Assembly (NCBI GenBank): GCA_030849945.1
Contig: JAVDKK010000005.1
Span: forward strand, 124,001 to 188,000
Direction of reading: 5' to 3'
DNA from: Schauerella fraxinea
Lineage (GTDB): Bacteria > Pseudomonadota > Gammaproteobacteria > Burkholderiales > Burkholderiaceae_B
Length of the DNA stretch: 64,000 nucleotides
Part shown: piece by piece, positions 33,066 through 41,602 of the stretch
How positions within the stretch are numbered: the first letter of the stretch is position 1
Layout: each line of letters begins with the position of its first letter
Made by a program: the position numbers and the translations under genes
Notes under the pieces: generated by a model
What the model saw: the letters and a program-made list of their open reading frames with translations, nothing else
Told to the model about the DNA's origin: nothing
Database searches by the model: none

Positions 33066-34338
33066 GACGCAGCACCTGGGCAGGTTGCAGACGCGACGCG
33101 CGCCAGCTCGGGTACAACGTGGCCAGCAACGACAGCACCAGCGAGGTAACGCCGATGGTGACGATATCGGCCATGCGCGGATCGGACGGCAAGGCGCTGA
33201 TGAAATAGATCTCGCGCGGCAGGAAATGCACGCCGAACAAGCGTTCGATAAACGGCACGATCACGTCGATGTTGAATGCGATCAACATGCCGCCGCCCAC
33301 GCCCAGCAAGGTGCCGATCACGCCGATCAGCGCGCCTTGCACCAGGAAAATCCTGGCAATCTCGCCCGGACCGGCGCCCAACGTGCGCAAGATCGCGATG
33401 TCGGACTGCTTATCCTTGACGGCCATCACCAGCGACGACAGCAGGTTGAACGCGGCCACTGCCACGATCAGCGCCAGGATCAGGAACATCATGCGCTTCT
33501 CGGTTTGCACCGCGGCAAACCACGTGCGGTTATTGCGCGACCAGTCGCTGGCAATCACCGTGCGGGGCAAGATCGCCGTCAGCTGATTGGCCACCTGGGG
33601 CGCCTGCTGCATATCCGCGATGCGCAACCGCACGCCAGCCGTGCCGCTATCGCGGAATACCCGCGCGGCGTCTTCGGCATCGACGAAGGCCAGCGACGAA
33701 TCGTATTCGTAGTGGCCCGACGAGAACACGCCTTTGATCGTGAACTGGCGCATACGCGGCGCAAAGCCGGCCGGGCTGACGGACGCTTGCGGCGCCAGCA
33801 TCAATACCGTGTCGCCCACTTTCACGCCCATATCGTTGGCCAGATCGCGGCCCACCACCACGCCAAATTCTCCAGGCTTCAGATCGGTGAGCTGACCATC
33901 CACCATTTGCTTGGCGACGTCGGACACATTGGTTTCAGTAGCGGGATCGATCCCTCGTACCTGCACACCGCGCAGCGCCTGACCGCGCACGATCATGCCC
34001 TGCGCTGCCACGAACGGCGCGGCCGCGCGCACTTCCGGATTGCGACTGGCGGCATCGGCAATGGTTTTCCATTGCGAGAGAATGTTCTCGGGCGCCGCAC
34101 CTGGCACGTAAAGTTCGATGTGCGGCAGGACCGACAGCATGCGATCGCGCACTTCTTTTTGAAACCCATTCATCACCGACAGCACGACGATGAGCGCGGC
34201 GACGCCCAGGCCGATACCGGCCATGGAACTGGCCGCGATGAATGAGATGAAACCGTCGCGGCGTCCGCGACGTTGACGGATACGCGCCATGCCCGCATAG
34301 CGGGCACCGATCCAGAGTTCGTAGGGTATTTTCAGCAC
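33058..34338 (-). CDS. lolC: Lipoprotein-releasing ABC permease LolC/LolE (426 aa)
   Basis: Four-span MacB/FtsX-type permease of the Lol system: first membrane helix within MAGIGLGVAALIVVLSVMNGF, large periplasmic domain, and three C-terminal helices (MMFLILALIVAVAAFNLLSSLVMAVKDKQSDIAILRTLGAGP is diagnostic). One permease gene only, so the transporter is probably a LolF-type homodimer or the second copy lies elsewhere. Directly followed by lolD with 8-bp overlap. Confidence 0.92.
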   Translation of the reverse strand: MLKIPYELWIGARYAGMARIRQRRGRRDGFISFIAASSMAGIGLGVAALIVVLSVMNGFQKEVRDRMLSVLPHIELYVPGAAPENILSQWKTIADAASRNPEVRAAAPFVAAQGMIVRGQALRGVQVRGIDPATETNVSDVAKQMVDGQLTDLKPGEFGVVVGRDLANDMGVKVGDTVLMLAPQASVSPAGFAPRMRQFTIKGVFSSGHYEYDSSLAFVDAEDAARVFRDSGTAGVRLRIADMQQAPQVANQLTAILPRTVIASDWSRNNRTWFAAVQTEKRMMFLILALIVAVAAFNLLSSLVMAVKDKQSDIAILRTLGAGPGEIARIFLVQGALIGVIGTLLGVGGGMLIAFNIDVIVPFIERLFGVHFLPREIYFISALPSDPRMADIVTIGVTSLVLSLLATLYPSWRASRLQPAQVLRHD

Positions 34339-34424
34339 CCGCGCATTATGGCATTAACCGGCCGAATTGCCGGTGCACCCGACGCGAAATTCGACGCGAT
34401 CCCGACACGACTACAATCGCCGAC

Positions 34425-35363
34425 ATGCTCATTGTCCTGCCCGGCGCCTTGCCGCCCGCCCCCTATGCGGCCGAACTCGCATCCTGGGTCGCTACCCGCG
34501 CCCCCACGTTGCACGCCTGGCTGCCGGCGGCACGCGCGACCGCCGAATCGTTGGATCCCACGCGCGACGGTTGCACCGCATTCGAAGCCTGGCAACTGCG
34601 CCGCGCGGGCTTTGCGCCCAAGCCCGGCCAACCCTTCGGGGCCGGCATGGGACCGCTGCGCGCGCAAGTAGCCGCCGGCGACCCGGAACCCGTGTGGCTG
34701 GCTGAGCTGGTGCATTTGGCGCTCGGTTCGGATCAGGTCATGCTGCTGCCGCCCGACGCCATGGGATTGACCGCGGCTGACGCCGATGTGCTGTGGCGCG
34801 CCGCCGAACCCGCGATTGCCGATTCGGACTTTCGAATCGAGCCGATTTCGCCACAGCGCTGGCGCGTTCACCTGCCGGAAGGCCTTGCGCCGCGCAGCGG
34901 CACGCCCGACGCCGTGGCGGGCCACCCGCTATCGGCCTGGTGGCAGACGGACGCCGGATTTCGGCCCTGGCGCCGGCTGCTCAACGATATTCAGATGGCT
35001 TGGCACGACCTGCCGGTCAACGACGCCCGCGCCGAACGCGGCCTGCCGCCCGTCAACGGCCTGTGGTTATATGGCGGCGCCCACGCCTGGGACGCCAAGC
35101 CGGTGACAGACGAAGACGTCCGCATCATCGACGCGCTCGACCGGCCGCACCGCGCGGGCGACTGGGCCGCCTGGCTGGACGCGCTGGCCGAACTCGACGC
35201 CACCGTTTTCGCGGCGCTCGCCGCCGAGGATCAACCCTCGGATTTGCTGCTGCTAGGCACGGACCGCTCGGTGCGTCTTACTGTAAACCCCGATGGTTTC
35301 TGGCGCCGCTGGTTGCCGCTACCTAAAAAAGATTGGAAAGCCTGGTGGTCTCCCCCCGTTTAA
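34425..35363 (+). CDS. RpfE-like protein, probable phosphoglycerate-mutase-related regulator (312 aa)
   Basis: Resembles the RpfE-type regulatory proteins annotated in betaproteobacteria and Xanthomonas: MLIVLPGALPPAPYAAELASWV, FGAGMGPLRAQVAAGDPEPVWLAELVHL, LSAWWQTDAGFRPWRRLLNDIQMAWHDLPVNDARAERGLPPVNGLWLYGGA. The PVNGLWLYGGG-like motif is the best marker. Biochemical function is not established. Followed by recJ with a 19-bp overlap, then prfB and lysS, which recalls the recJ-rpfE-prfB-lysS neighbourhood of the Xanthomonas rpf cluster, but no rpfF/C/G genes are seen. Confidence 0.72.
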   Translation: MLIVLPGALPPAPYAAELASWVATRAPTLHAWLPAARATAESLDPTRDGCTAFEAWQLRRAGFAPKPGQPFGAGMGPLRAQVAAGDPEPVWLAELVHLALGSDQVMLLPPDAMGLTAADADVLWRAAEPAIADSDFRIEPISPQRWRVHLPEGLAPRSGTPDAVAGHPLSAWWQTDAGFRPWRRLLNDIQMAWHDLPVNDARAERGLPPVNGLWLYGGAHAWDAKPVTDEDVRIIDALDRPHRAGDWAAWLDALAELDATVFAALAAEDQPSDLLLLGTDRSVRLTVNPDGFWRRWLPLPKKDWKAWWSPPV

Positions 35364-37057
35364 CCGTCCGCGCCACGCCGTGGGAATCCGCTCAAGCCCT
35401 GCAATCCGCCGGCATTCACCCCCTCCTGGCCCGGCTGTGGGCGGCTCGCGGGGTGGCCCATCCCGATGAAACGCTGTTGCAATGGCCCTCGCTCATCCCG
35501 CCCAGCGGCTTGACGCACGTGGGGCACGCCGCCGCCGTGCTCGCCGACGCGATTGCCGCCGAACGCCGCATTCTGATCGTGGCCGACTATGACTGCGATG
35601 GCGCCACGGCCTGTGCCGTGGGCATGCGCGCGCTGCGATCGATGGGCGCGGTCGTCGACTTCCTGGTGCCCAACCGCTTCGAAACCGGCTACGGGCTGTC
35701 GCCTGCGGTGATCGCCCTGGCGGTGCGCCACGCCTCGGGCAAGCCCGACCTGATTCTGACCGTGGACAACGGCATCGCCAGTGTGGACGGCGTGGCCGCG
35801 GCAAACGCCGAGGGCATCGACGTGGTTGTGACCGACCATCACTTGCCGGGCGACGTGCTGCCCGACGCGCTGGCCATCGTCAATCCCAATCAACGGGGCT
35901 GCGGGTTCTCGTCCAAGCACTTGGCTGGCGTGGGCGTGATTTTCTACACGATGCTGGCGTTGCGCGCCGAGTTGCGCAGACGTGGCGTCTACCCCGCCGA
36001 CGGCGGCCCGCGCCTGGACGCCTTGGCCGATCTGGTGGCGTTGGGCACGGTGGCCGACGTGGTCAAGCTGGATGCCAACAACCGCTTGCTGGTCACGCAG
36101 GGCCTGAACCGGATGCGCGCCGGCCGGATGCAGCCGGGCATTCGCGCCCTGTTTGCCGTGGCTTCGCGCGAGCCGCGCACCGCCAACAGCTTCGATCTGG
36201 GCTTCGCGCTCGGGCCGCGCGTGAACGCGGCCGGCCGGTTGGCCGACATGAGCATCGGCATCCACTGCCTCATCACCGATGACGATGCCGAAGCGCTGGC
36301 ACTGGCACGCCAGCTCGACGAGATGAACCGCGAACGGCGCAGCATCGAAACCACGATGCGCGAACAGGCCTTGGCCACGATGGCCGATGCAACGGCGGGG
36401 CCTGGCGCCACGGTGTGCGTGTTCGACGATACCTGGCACCAAGGGGTCGTGGGTCTGGTGGCCTCGCGGCTGAAGGAAAAGTACTGGCGCCCTACCCTGG
36501 CGTTCGCGCCGGCGGGCGACGGCGAATTGCGCGGCTCGGGCCGCTCGATACCCGACGTGCATCTGCGCGATGCGCTCGATCTGGTGTCCAAGCGCCATCC
36601 AAACCTGATCAAGAAATTTGGCGGCCACGCCATGGCGGCCGGCCTCACGCTAGACGGCGCGGATTTTGCCCGTTTTGGCCCGGCCTTCGACGCCGCCGTG
36701 CGCGAACTCACCGGTCGCGACACGTTCGAACCCTTGATCGAAACCGATGGCTCGCTGGAATCGGGCTACGCCAATGCCGAAACCGCTGCCCTGCTGCAAG
36801 CCCAGGTGTGGGGCGCTGGCTTCATGGCGCCGCTGTTCATGGATCGCTTCGTGGTGCGTCAACAGCGCCTCGTGGGTGCCAAGCACATGAAGCTATCGCT
36901 GGAACGCGGCACGCAGCGCTTCGACGCGATCTGGTTCGGGCACGACCAGTCCTTGCCGGAAGAAGTCGACGTCGCGTACCGGCTGGAACAAAACGTCTGG
37001 AACGGGGTGGTTTCAGTGCAGTTGGTGGTCGAGCACGCTGGCGCGCCTGCCCCGTAA
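35345..37057 (+). CDS. recJ: Single-stranded-DNA exonuclease RecJ (570 aa)
   Basis: 5'-3' ssDNA exonuclease in recombination and mismatch repair. DHH-family motifs: VADYDCDGATACAVG (motif I), TVDNGIAS, VVTDHHLPGD (motif III), LVALGTVADVVKL, and in DHHA1 the GSGRSIPDVHLRDAL and GGHAMAAGLTL blocks. The start is uncertain: GTG 35345 has GGAAAG upstream; TTG 35333 is also in frame. It overlaps the rpfE-like gene by 19 bp. Length agrees with RecJ. Confidence 0.93.
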   Translation: MVSPRLTVRATPWESAQALQSAGIHPLLARLWAARGVAHPDETLLQWPSLIPPSGLTHVGHAAAVLADAIAAERRILIVADYDCDGATACAVGMRALRSMGAVVDFLVPNRFETGYGLSPAVIALAVRHASGKPDLILTVDNGIASVDGVAAANAEGIDVVVTDHHLPGDVLPDALAIVNPNQRGCGFSSKHLAGVGVIFYTMLALRAELRRRGVYPADGGPRLDALADLVALGTVADVVKLDANNRLLVTQGLNRMRAGRMQPGIRALFAVASREPRTANSFDLGFALGPRVNAAGRLADMSIGIHCLITDDDAEALALARQLDEMNRERRSIETTMREQALATMADATAGPGATVCVFDDTWHQGVVGLVASRLKEKYWRPTLAFAPAGDGELRGSGRSIPDVHLRDALDLVSKRHPNLIKKFGGHAMAAGLTLDGADFARFGPAFDAAVRELTGRDTFEPLIETDGSLESGYANAETAALLQAQVWGAGFMAPLFMDRFVVRQQRLVGAKHMKLSLERGTQRFDAIWFGHDQSLPEEVDVAYRLEQNVWNGVVSVQLVVEHAGAPAP

Positions 37058-37112
37058 GGGGTGAGTACGCGCTAGAATGTTGGGTTAACCAAGACCAAGC
37101 ACTAGGATAGCC

Positions 37113-38217
37113 ATGGAAGCCGAACGTCAGAACCAGCTCGCAGCCAAACTCGCCGATTACGCCGAGCGCGAACAGGCTCTACGGAGGTATCTTTGACTAC
37201 GATGCCAAAACTGAACGTTTGCACGTCGTCAACGCCGAATTAGAAAGCGCCGAGGTCTGGAACGACCCCAAGCACGCCCAGGAACTGGGCCGCGAGAAAA
37301 AATCCCTCGATGACGTCGTGGAAGCCCTGACGACCATCGCCAGCGGCGTGGCCGACGCCACCGAACTCTTCGAGATGGCTGCCGCCGACGACGATGACGC
37401 CACGCTCATCGCCATCGAGGAAGACGCCGCCGTATTCGGCGAGAAGATCGAAGGGCTCGAGTTCCGCCGGATGTTCAACAACCCGGCCGATCCGCTGAAC
37501 TGCTTTCTCGACATCCAGGCCGGCGCCGGCGGCACCGAGGCGCAAGACTGGGCGTCGATGCTGTTGCGTCAGTACCTGCGGTATTGCGAGCGCAAGGGCT
37601 TCAAAACCGAAGTGCTGGAAGAATCGGAAGGCGAAGTCGCCGGTCTCAAATCGGCCACGATCAAGATCGAGGGCGAGTATGCCTTTGGCTTTCTGCGCAC
37701 CGAATCCGGTGTGCACCGGCTGGTGCGCAAGAGCCCGTTCGACTCGTCGGGCGGCCGCCACACGTCGTTTGCCAGCGTGTTCGTGTATCCGGAAGTCGAC
37801 GACTCCATCGAGATCGAAGTCAATCCGGCCGATTTGCGCGTGGATACGTACCGGGCCAGCGGCGCCGGCGGTCAGCACATCAACAAAACCGACTCGGCTG
37901 TGCGGATCACGCACGCCCCCACCGGGATTGTGGTGCAGTGCCAGAACGACCGATCGCAGCACCGTAACCGTGCCGAAGCCATGCAGATGCTGAAGTCGCG
38001 CCTGTTCGAACTCGAAATGCGCAACCGCATGGCCGAACAACAGAAGATGGAAGATGCCAAGACCGACGTGGGCTGGGGTCACCAGATTCGTTCGTACGTG
38101 CTCGATCAAAGCCGCATCAAGGACTTGCGTACCAACGTCGAAATTTCCAACACTCAGAAAGTGTTGGACGGCGATCTCGATCCGTTCATCCAGGCCAGCC
38201 TGAAACAAGGCGTTTGA
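37113..38217 (+). CDS. prfB: Peptide chain release factor 2 with programmed +1 frameshift (367 aa)
   Basis: Recognises UGA and UAA stop codons. The coding region begins at ATG 37113 (AGGA upstream), runs 27 codons to an in-frame TGA at 37194-37196, and continues in the +1 frame from GAC 37195. The slip site is intact: internal Shine-Dalgarno GGAGG, then TAT CTT TGA C, the classical autoregulatory signal in which low RF2 favours shifting. The shifted product is 27 + 340 = 367 residues, close to E. coli RF2 (365). Stop-reading SPF motif (KSPFDSSGG) and catalytic GGQ (GAGGQHINKTDS) are present. Any annotation starting at 37219 misses the N-terminus. Confidence 0.96.
37185..37197 (+). promoter_or_regulatory. 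RF2 programmed frameshift signal
   Basis: GGAGGTATCTTTGAC combines an SD-like GGAGG three nucleotides before the CTT slippery codon, an in-frame TGA stop and a following C, the weakest termination context. All elements of the E. coli prfB shift site are kept. Confidence 0.95.
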
Positions 38218-38266
38218 CGCCGGCGGCTGCGCGCCTGGCGCGCGGCGGCTCACTTTGCGACTCGAC

Positions 38267-39031
38267 ATGACTGACACCGCATTCGATACCGTGATCGTTT
38301 TGACCGGCGCCTCGCGCGGCCTGGGCGCCGCCCTCGCACGCGACCTGGCCGCGCCGCGCACCAAGATCATCGCCTTGCTGCGCAAGCCCGATCCCGCGCT
38401 CGAAGCGGATGTCGCGGCCAAAGGCGGCGTGCTGCAACAGGTCGCCGTCGATCTGGCCGATCTCGATGACACCGCCGTGCAAGCCGATATCCTGTTTCCT
38501 GCCATGCCGGCCGGCGCCAAACGCTATTGGCTGATCAACAACGCCGGTACCGTCGCGCCCATTTCCACGATCGCAGGCCTGGGCGATCCGGCGGCGCTGC
38601 GCCTCGCGTTCGACATCAACGTCAATTCGGTGATGCTCCTGTCGGCCGCGTTCCTGCGCGCGATGACGGGCCGCCAAGCCCAAGGGCGCCTGCTCAATAT
38701 CTCGTCGGGTGCGGGCCGCAACGCCAAAGCCGGCTGGGGCGTGTATTGCGCCACCAAAGCGGCGCTGGACATGTTTACCCGCACCGTCAACACCGAGCGC
38801 GAGACCCATGGCGTTGCCGCCGTGGCGCTGGCGCCCGGCGTGGTCGACACCGACATGCAAGGCGCCATTCGCGCGTCCGACCCCGCGCATTTCCCCGCCG
38901 TGGCCCAGTTCCAGGGCATGAAAGACAAGGGCCAGCTTGCATCGCCCGCCAACGTGGCCGCGAGCATCCATGCCTACCTGCAACGCGACGACTTCGGCCA
39001 GACCGAAATCGACGACATCCGTAATTACTGA
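38267..39031 (+). CDS. Short-chain dehydrogenase, sepiapterin-reductase-like (254 aa)
   Basis: SDR with TGASRGLG (13-20), NNAG (91-94), Ser146/147, Tyr160 and Lys164 (YCATK). The opening VIVLTGASRGLGAALARDLAAPRTKIIALLRK and the VALAPGVVDTDMQGAIRASDPAHFPAVAQFQGMKDKGQL section suit the sepiapterin/benzil reductase subgroup. ATG 38267 chosen; a TTG at 38255 adds four residues. Lies between prfB and lysS on the same strand, 11 bp before lysS, so it rides on a housekeeping operon. Confidence 0.9.
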   Translation: MTDTAFDTVIVLTGASRGLGAALARDLAAPRTKIIALLRKPDPALEADVAAKGGVLQQVAVDLADLDDTAVQADILFPAMPAGAKRYWLINNAGTVAPISTIAGLGDPAALRLAFDINVNSVMLLSAAFLRAMTGRQAQGRLLNISSGAGRNAKAGWGVYCATKAALDMFTRTVNTERETHGVAAVALAPGVVDTDMQGAIRASDPAHFPAVAQFQGMKDKGQLASPANVAASIHAYLQRDDFGQTEIDDIRNY

Positions 39032-39042
39032 TTCCGCCTGAC

Positions 39043-40563
39043 ATGACCGACCAAACGTCCTCCCCCGCCGCGCCGGATGAAAACCGCCTGATCGCCGAGC
39101 GCCGCGTCAAACTGAGCAAACTGCGCGAAGCGGGTGTGGCGTTCCCGAACGACTTCACACCCGACACGCAAAGCGCCGCCCTGCACGCGCAATACGGCGA
39201 GCGCGAACAACAAGATCTGGCCGACGCCGGCATCGAAGTGCGTATCGCCGGCCGGGTGATGCTCAAGCGCGTGATGGGCAAAGCCAGCTTTGCCACCCTG
39301 CAAGACGGCAGTGGCCGCATCCAGATCTACGTGGATCGCGGCTCGCTGGGCGAAGACGCCTACACCGCCTTCAAGCAGTGGGATCTGGGCGATATCGTCG
39401 CAGTCGTGGGCAAAGTGTTCAAGACGAACAAGGGCGAGCTCTCGGTACACGCGTCGACGGCGCGTTTGCTGTCGAAATCGCTGCGCCCCCTGCCCGACAA
39501 ATTCCACGGCGTGGCCGACCAGGAGCTGCGTTACCGCCAGCGCTATGTCGACCTCATCATGACCGAGTCGACGCGCAAGACGTTTGAAATGCGCAGCAAG
39601 GCCATTGGCGCCGTACGCCAGTTCATGCTGGATGCGCGGTTCGTCGAAGTCGAAACGCCCATGCTGCACCCGATCCCCGGTGGCGCCGCGGCCAAGCCGT
39701 TCACGACGCATCACAATGCCCTGGACATGCAGATGTACCTGCGCATCGCGCCGGAGCTCTATCTGAAGCGCCTAATTGTGGGCGGTTTCGATCGCGTGTT
39801 TGAGATCAACCGCAACTTCCGCAACGAAGGCGTGAGCACGCGGCACAATCCCGAATTCACGATGATGGAGTTTTACGCGGCCTACGCGGACTACCATTGG
39901 TTGATGGACTTCACCGAAAACGTGCTGCGCCAGGCCGCCATTGCCGCTTGCGGCACGGCCACCCTCACTTATCAGGGCCGCGAAGTCGATCTGGCGGCGC
40001 CGTTCGAGCGCCTGACGATCTGCGGCGCGATCCTCAAGTACGCACCGGACTACACGCAAGCGCAACTCGACGATGAAACCTTCGTGCGGGCCGAACTGAA
40101 GAAATTCGGCGCTCACGTCACGGGCCCCGTCTTGAGCCGCGCGGGCTTGGGTGCCCTGCAATTGGCACTCTTCGAAGAGACGGCCGAGGGTCAGCTCTGG
40201 AATCCGACCTACATCATCGACTACCCGGCTGAAGTGTCGCCGCTGGCACGTGCTTCCGACACCCGCGAAGGCATCACCGAGCGCTTCGAACTCTTCATCA
40301 CCGGCCGCGAAATCGCCAACGGCTTCTCGGAGTTGAACGACCCCGAAGACCAGGCCCAGCGCTTCCAGGCCCAGGTTGCCGCCAAAGATGCCGGCGACGA
40401 AGAAGCGATGTTCTTCGACGCCGACTACATTCGTGCCCTCGAATACGGCATGCCCCCAACAGGCGGCTGCGGCATCGGCATCGATCGCCTGATCATGCTG
40501 CTCACCGACAGCCCCACGATTCGCGACGTGATCCTGTTCCCGCACCTGCGCCGCGAAGACTGA
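39043..40563 (+). CDS. lysS: Lysyl-tRNA synthetase, class II (506 aa)
   Basis: Charges tRNA-Lys. OB-fold anticodon domain at the N-terminus (EVRIAGRVMLKRVMGKASFATLQDGSGRIQIYVDR), class II catalytic core with motif 1 around RQFMLDARFVEVETPML, motif 2 FRNEGVSTRHNPEFTMMEFY, and motif 3 GGCGIGIDRLIMLL. Full length. prfB followed by lysS is the common proteobacterial order. A terminator follows. Confidence 0.97.
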   Translation: MTDQTSSPAAPDENRLIAERRVKLSKLREAGVAFPNDFTPDTQSAALHAQYGEREQQDLADAGIEVRIAGRVMLKRVMGKASFATLQDGSGRIQIYVDRGSLGEDAYTAFKQWDLGDIVAVVGKVFKTNKGELSVHASTARLLSKSLRPLPDKFHGVADQELRYRQRYVDLIMTESTRKTFEMRSKAIGAVRQFMLDARFVEVETPMLHPIPGGAAAKPFTTHHNALDMQMYLRIAPELYLKRLIVGGFDRVFEINRNFRNEGVSTRHNPEFTMMEFYAAYADYHWLMDFTENVLRQAAIAACGTATLTYQGREVDLAAPFERLTICGAILKYAPDYTQAQLDDETFVRAELKKFGAHVTGPVLSRAGLGALQLALFEETAEGQLWNPTYIIDYPAEVSPLARASDTREGITERFELFITGREIANGFSELNDPEDQAQRFQAQVAAKDAGDEEAMFFDADYIRALEYGMPPTGGCGIGIDRLIMLLTDSPTIRDVILFPHLRRED

Positions 40564-40629
40564 GTGCGCTGAGCCCAGGATCGATTCACGGTTCGGTCGC
40601 CTAGCCCCTCACTCGATGCACGACGATGA

Positions 40630-40670
40630 CCCCAACGCTTGGACACCCATTCCAGCGATTGGGGTTTTTT
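40630..40670 (+). terminator. Intrinsic terminator after lysS
   Basis: CCCCAACGCT (40630-40639) pairs with AGCGATTGGGG (40654-40664), with one bulged A, followed by six T residues (40665-40670). It ends the rpfE-recJ-prfB-SDR-lysS unit. Confidence 0.8.
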
Positions 40671-40803
40671 CATGCGTTTGCGATTACGCTAGCCGCTGAC
40701 ACATCGGTGGTGATTGCTGCGGCAGTTCACAGGCATCAAAGCTACCGAGGATGGCTTGAGCGAAGTTGTATTCGTTGCGCCGCCAATTAAAGGAGACGAT
40801 CAC

Positions 40804-41601
40804 ATGATGAAGATATGGGGACGCCGTAGTTCATTCAATGTTCAGAAAGTGCTTTGGCTCGTCGCTGAGCTGGGCATCGCCCATCGGCACATCGACGCAG
40901 GCGGAATCTTCGGCGGGCTGGACACACCTGAATTTCGAGCGATGAACCCGAACGGCAAAATTCCGGTGTTGCAGGATACCGATGGCACCACTGTGTGGGA
41001 ATCGCACGCCATCCTGCGTTACCTGGCGGCAAAGTACTGCGGCGCGGCGGCAAACACCGTGGAGGCCCGTGCAACGGCGATGCGCACGGCGGCCGATGCC
41101 TCGGATGCCTCCAGTACATCTACCGCACCTAACGCATCTAACGCTTCTGATGCATCCGCCACTTACCCCGCATCGCGGCCCGCGCACTGCCACACCCTGT
41201 GGTCCAACGACCCAGCCATTCAATCGCGCGCGGATCGCTGGCTGGACTGGACGCAGAGCACGCTGCAACCCGCATTTCTCACCGGGGTGTTCTGGGGTTT
41301 CTATCGCACCCCTGAAGCGCAACGCGACTGGCCGGCGATCGAACGCAGCCTGGCGCAGTGCGCGAAGCTGTTTCGCCTATTGGACACTGAACTGGCCAAG
41401 CACCCGTATTTGACCGGCGATGCACTTACGCTTGCCGACATCGCGGTGGGTACCGCGCTCTACCGCTACTACGAACTCGATATCGAACGCCCCCAACTTC
41501 CTCATGTCGAGGCATGGTACGACCGGCTACGCGAGCGCGACGCCTATCGGAACCATGTCATGATCCCCTTCGATGAATTGCGCGGAAACCTGGAATACTA
41601 A
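40804..41601 (+). CDS. Glutathione S-transferase with repeat-built insert (265 aa)
   Basis: N-terminal thioredoxin fold (MMKIWGRRSSFNVQKVLWLVAELGIAHRHID, PNGKIPVLQDTDGTTVWESHAILRYLA) and C-terminal helical domain (ADRWLDWTQSTLQPAF, LTGDALTLADIAVGTALYRY). Between them residues 82-132 form an Ala/Ser/Thr/Asp/Asn-rich insert whose core (96-119) is eight tripeptides of the pattern A-S-D/N, encoded by a 9-bp repeat tract. Typical GSTs have only a short linker there. ATG 40804 has GGAG upstream; ATG 40807 is adjacent. Confidence 0.88.
   Translation: MMKIWGRRSSFNVQKVLWLVAELGIAHRHIDAGGIFGGLDTPEFRAMNPNGKIPVLQDTDGTTVWESHAILRYLAAKYCGAAANTVEARATAMRTAADASDASSTSTAPNASNASDASATYPASRPAHCHTLWSNDPAIQSRADRWLDWTQSTLQPAFLTGVFWGFYRTPEAQRDWPAIERSLAQCAKLFRLLDTELAKHPYLTGDALTLADIAVGTALYRYYELDIERPQLPHVEAWYDRLRERDAYRNHVMIPFDELRGNLEY
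41089..41160 (+). repeat. 9-bp tandem repeats (eight units) in the GST linker
   Basis: Units such as GCATCTAAC and GCTTCTGAT encode AAD, ASD, ASS, TST, APN, ASN, ASD, ASA. The repeat is in frame and codes for a flexible linker, so length changes would preserve the frame. Confidence 0.7.
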
Positions 41602-41602
41602 A

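Noticed and set aside
32968..34245. Rightward open frame antisense to lolC
   Set aside because: Shadow of the permease gene, His/Gln-rich with no domain.
35360..36628. Leftward open frame antisense to recJ
   Set aside because: Shadow of recJ; the recJ motifs on the plus strand are unequivocal.
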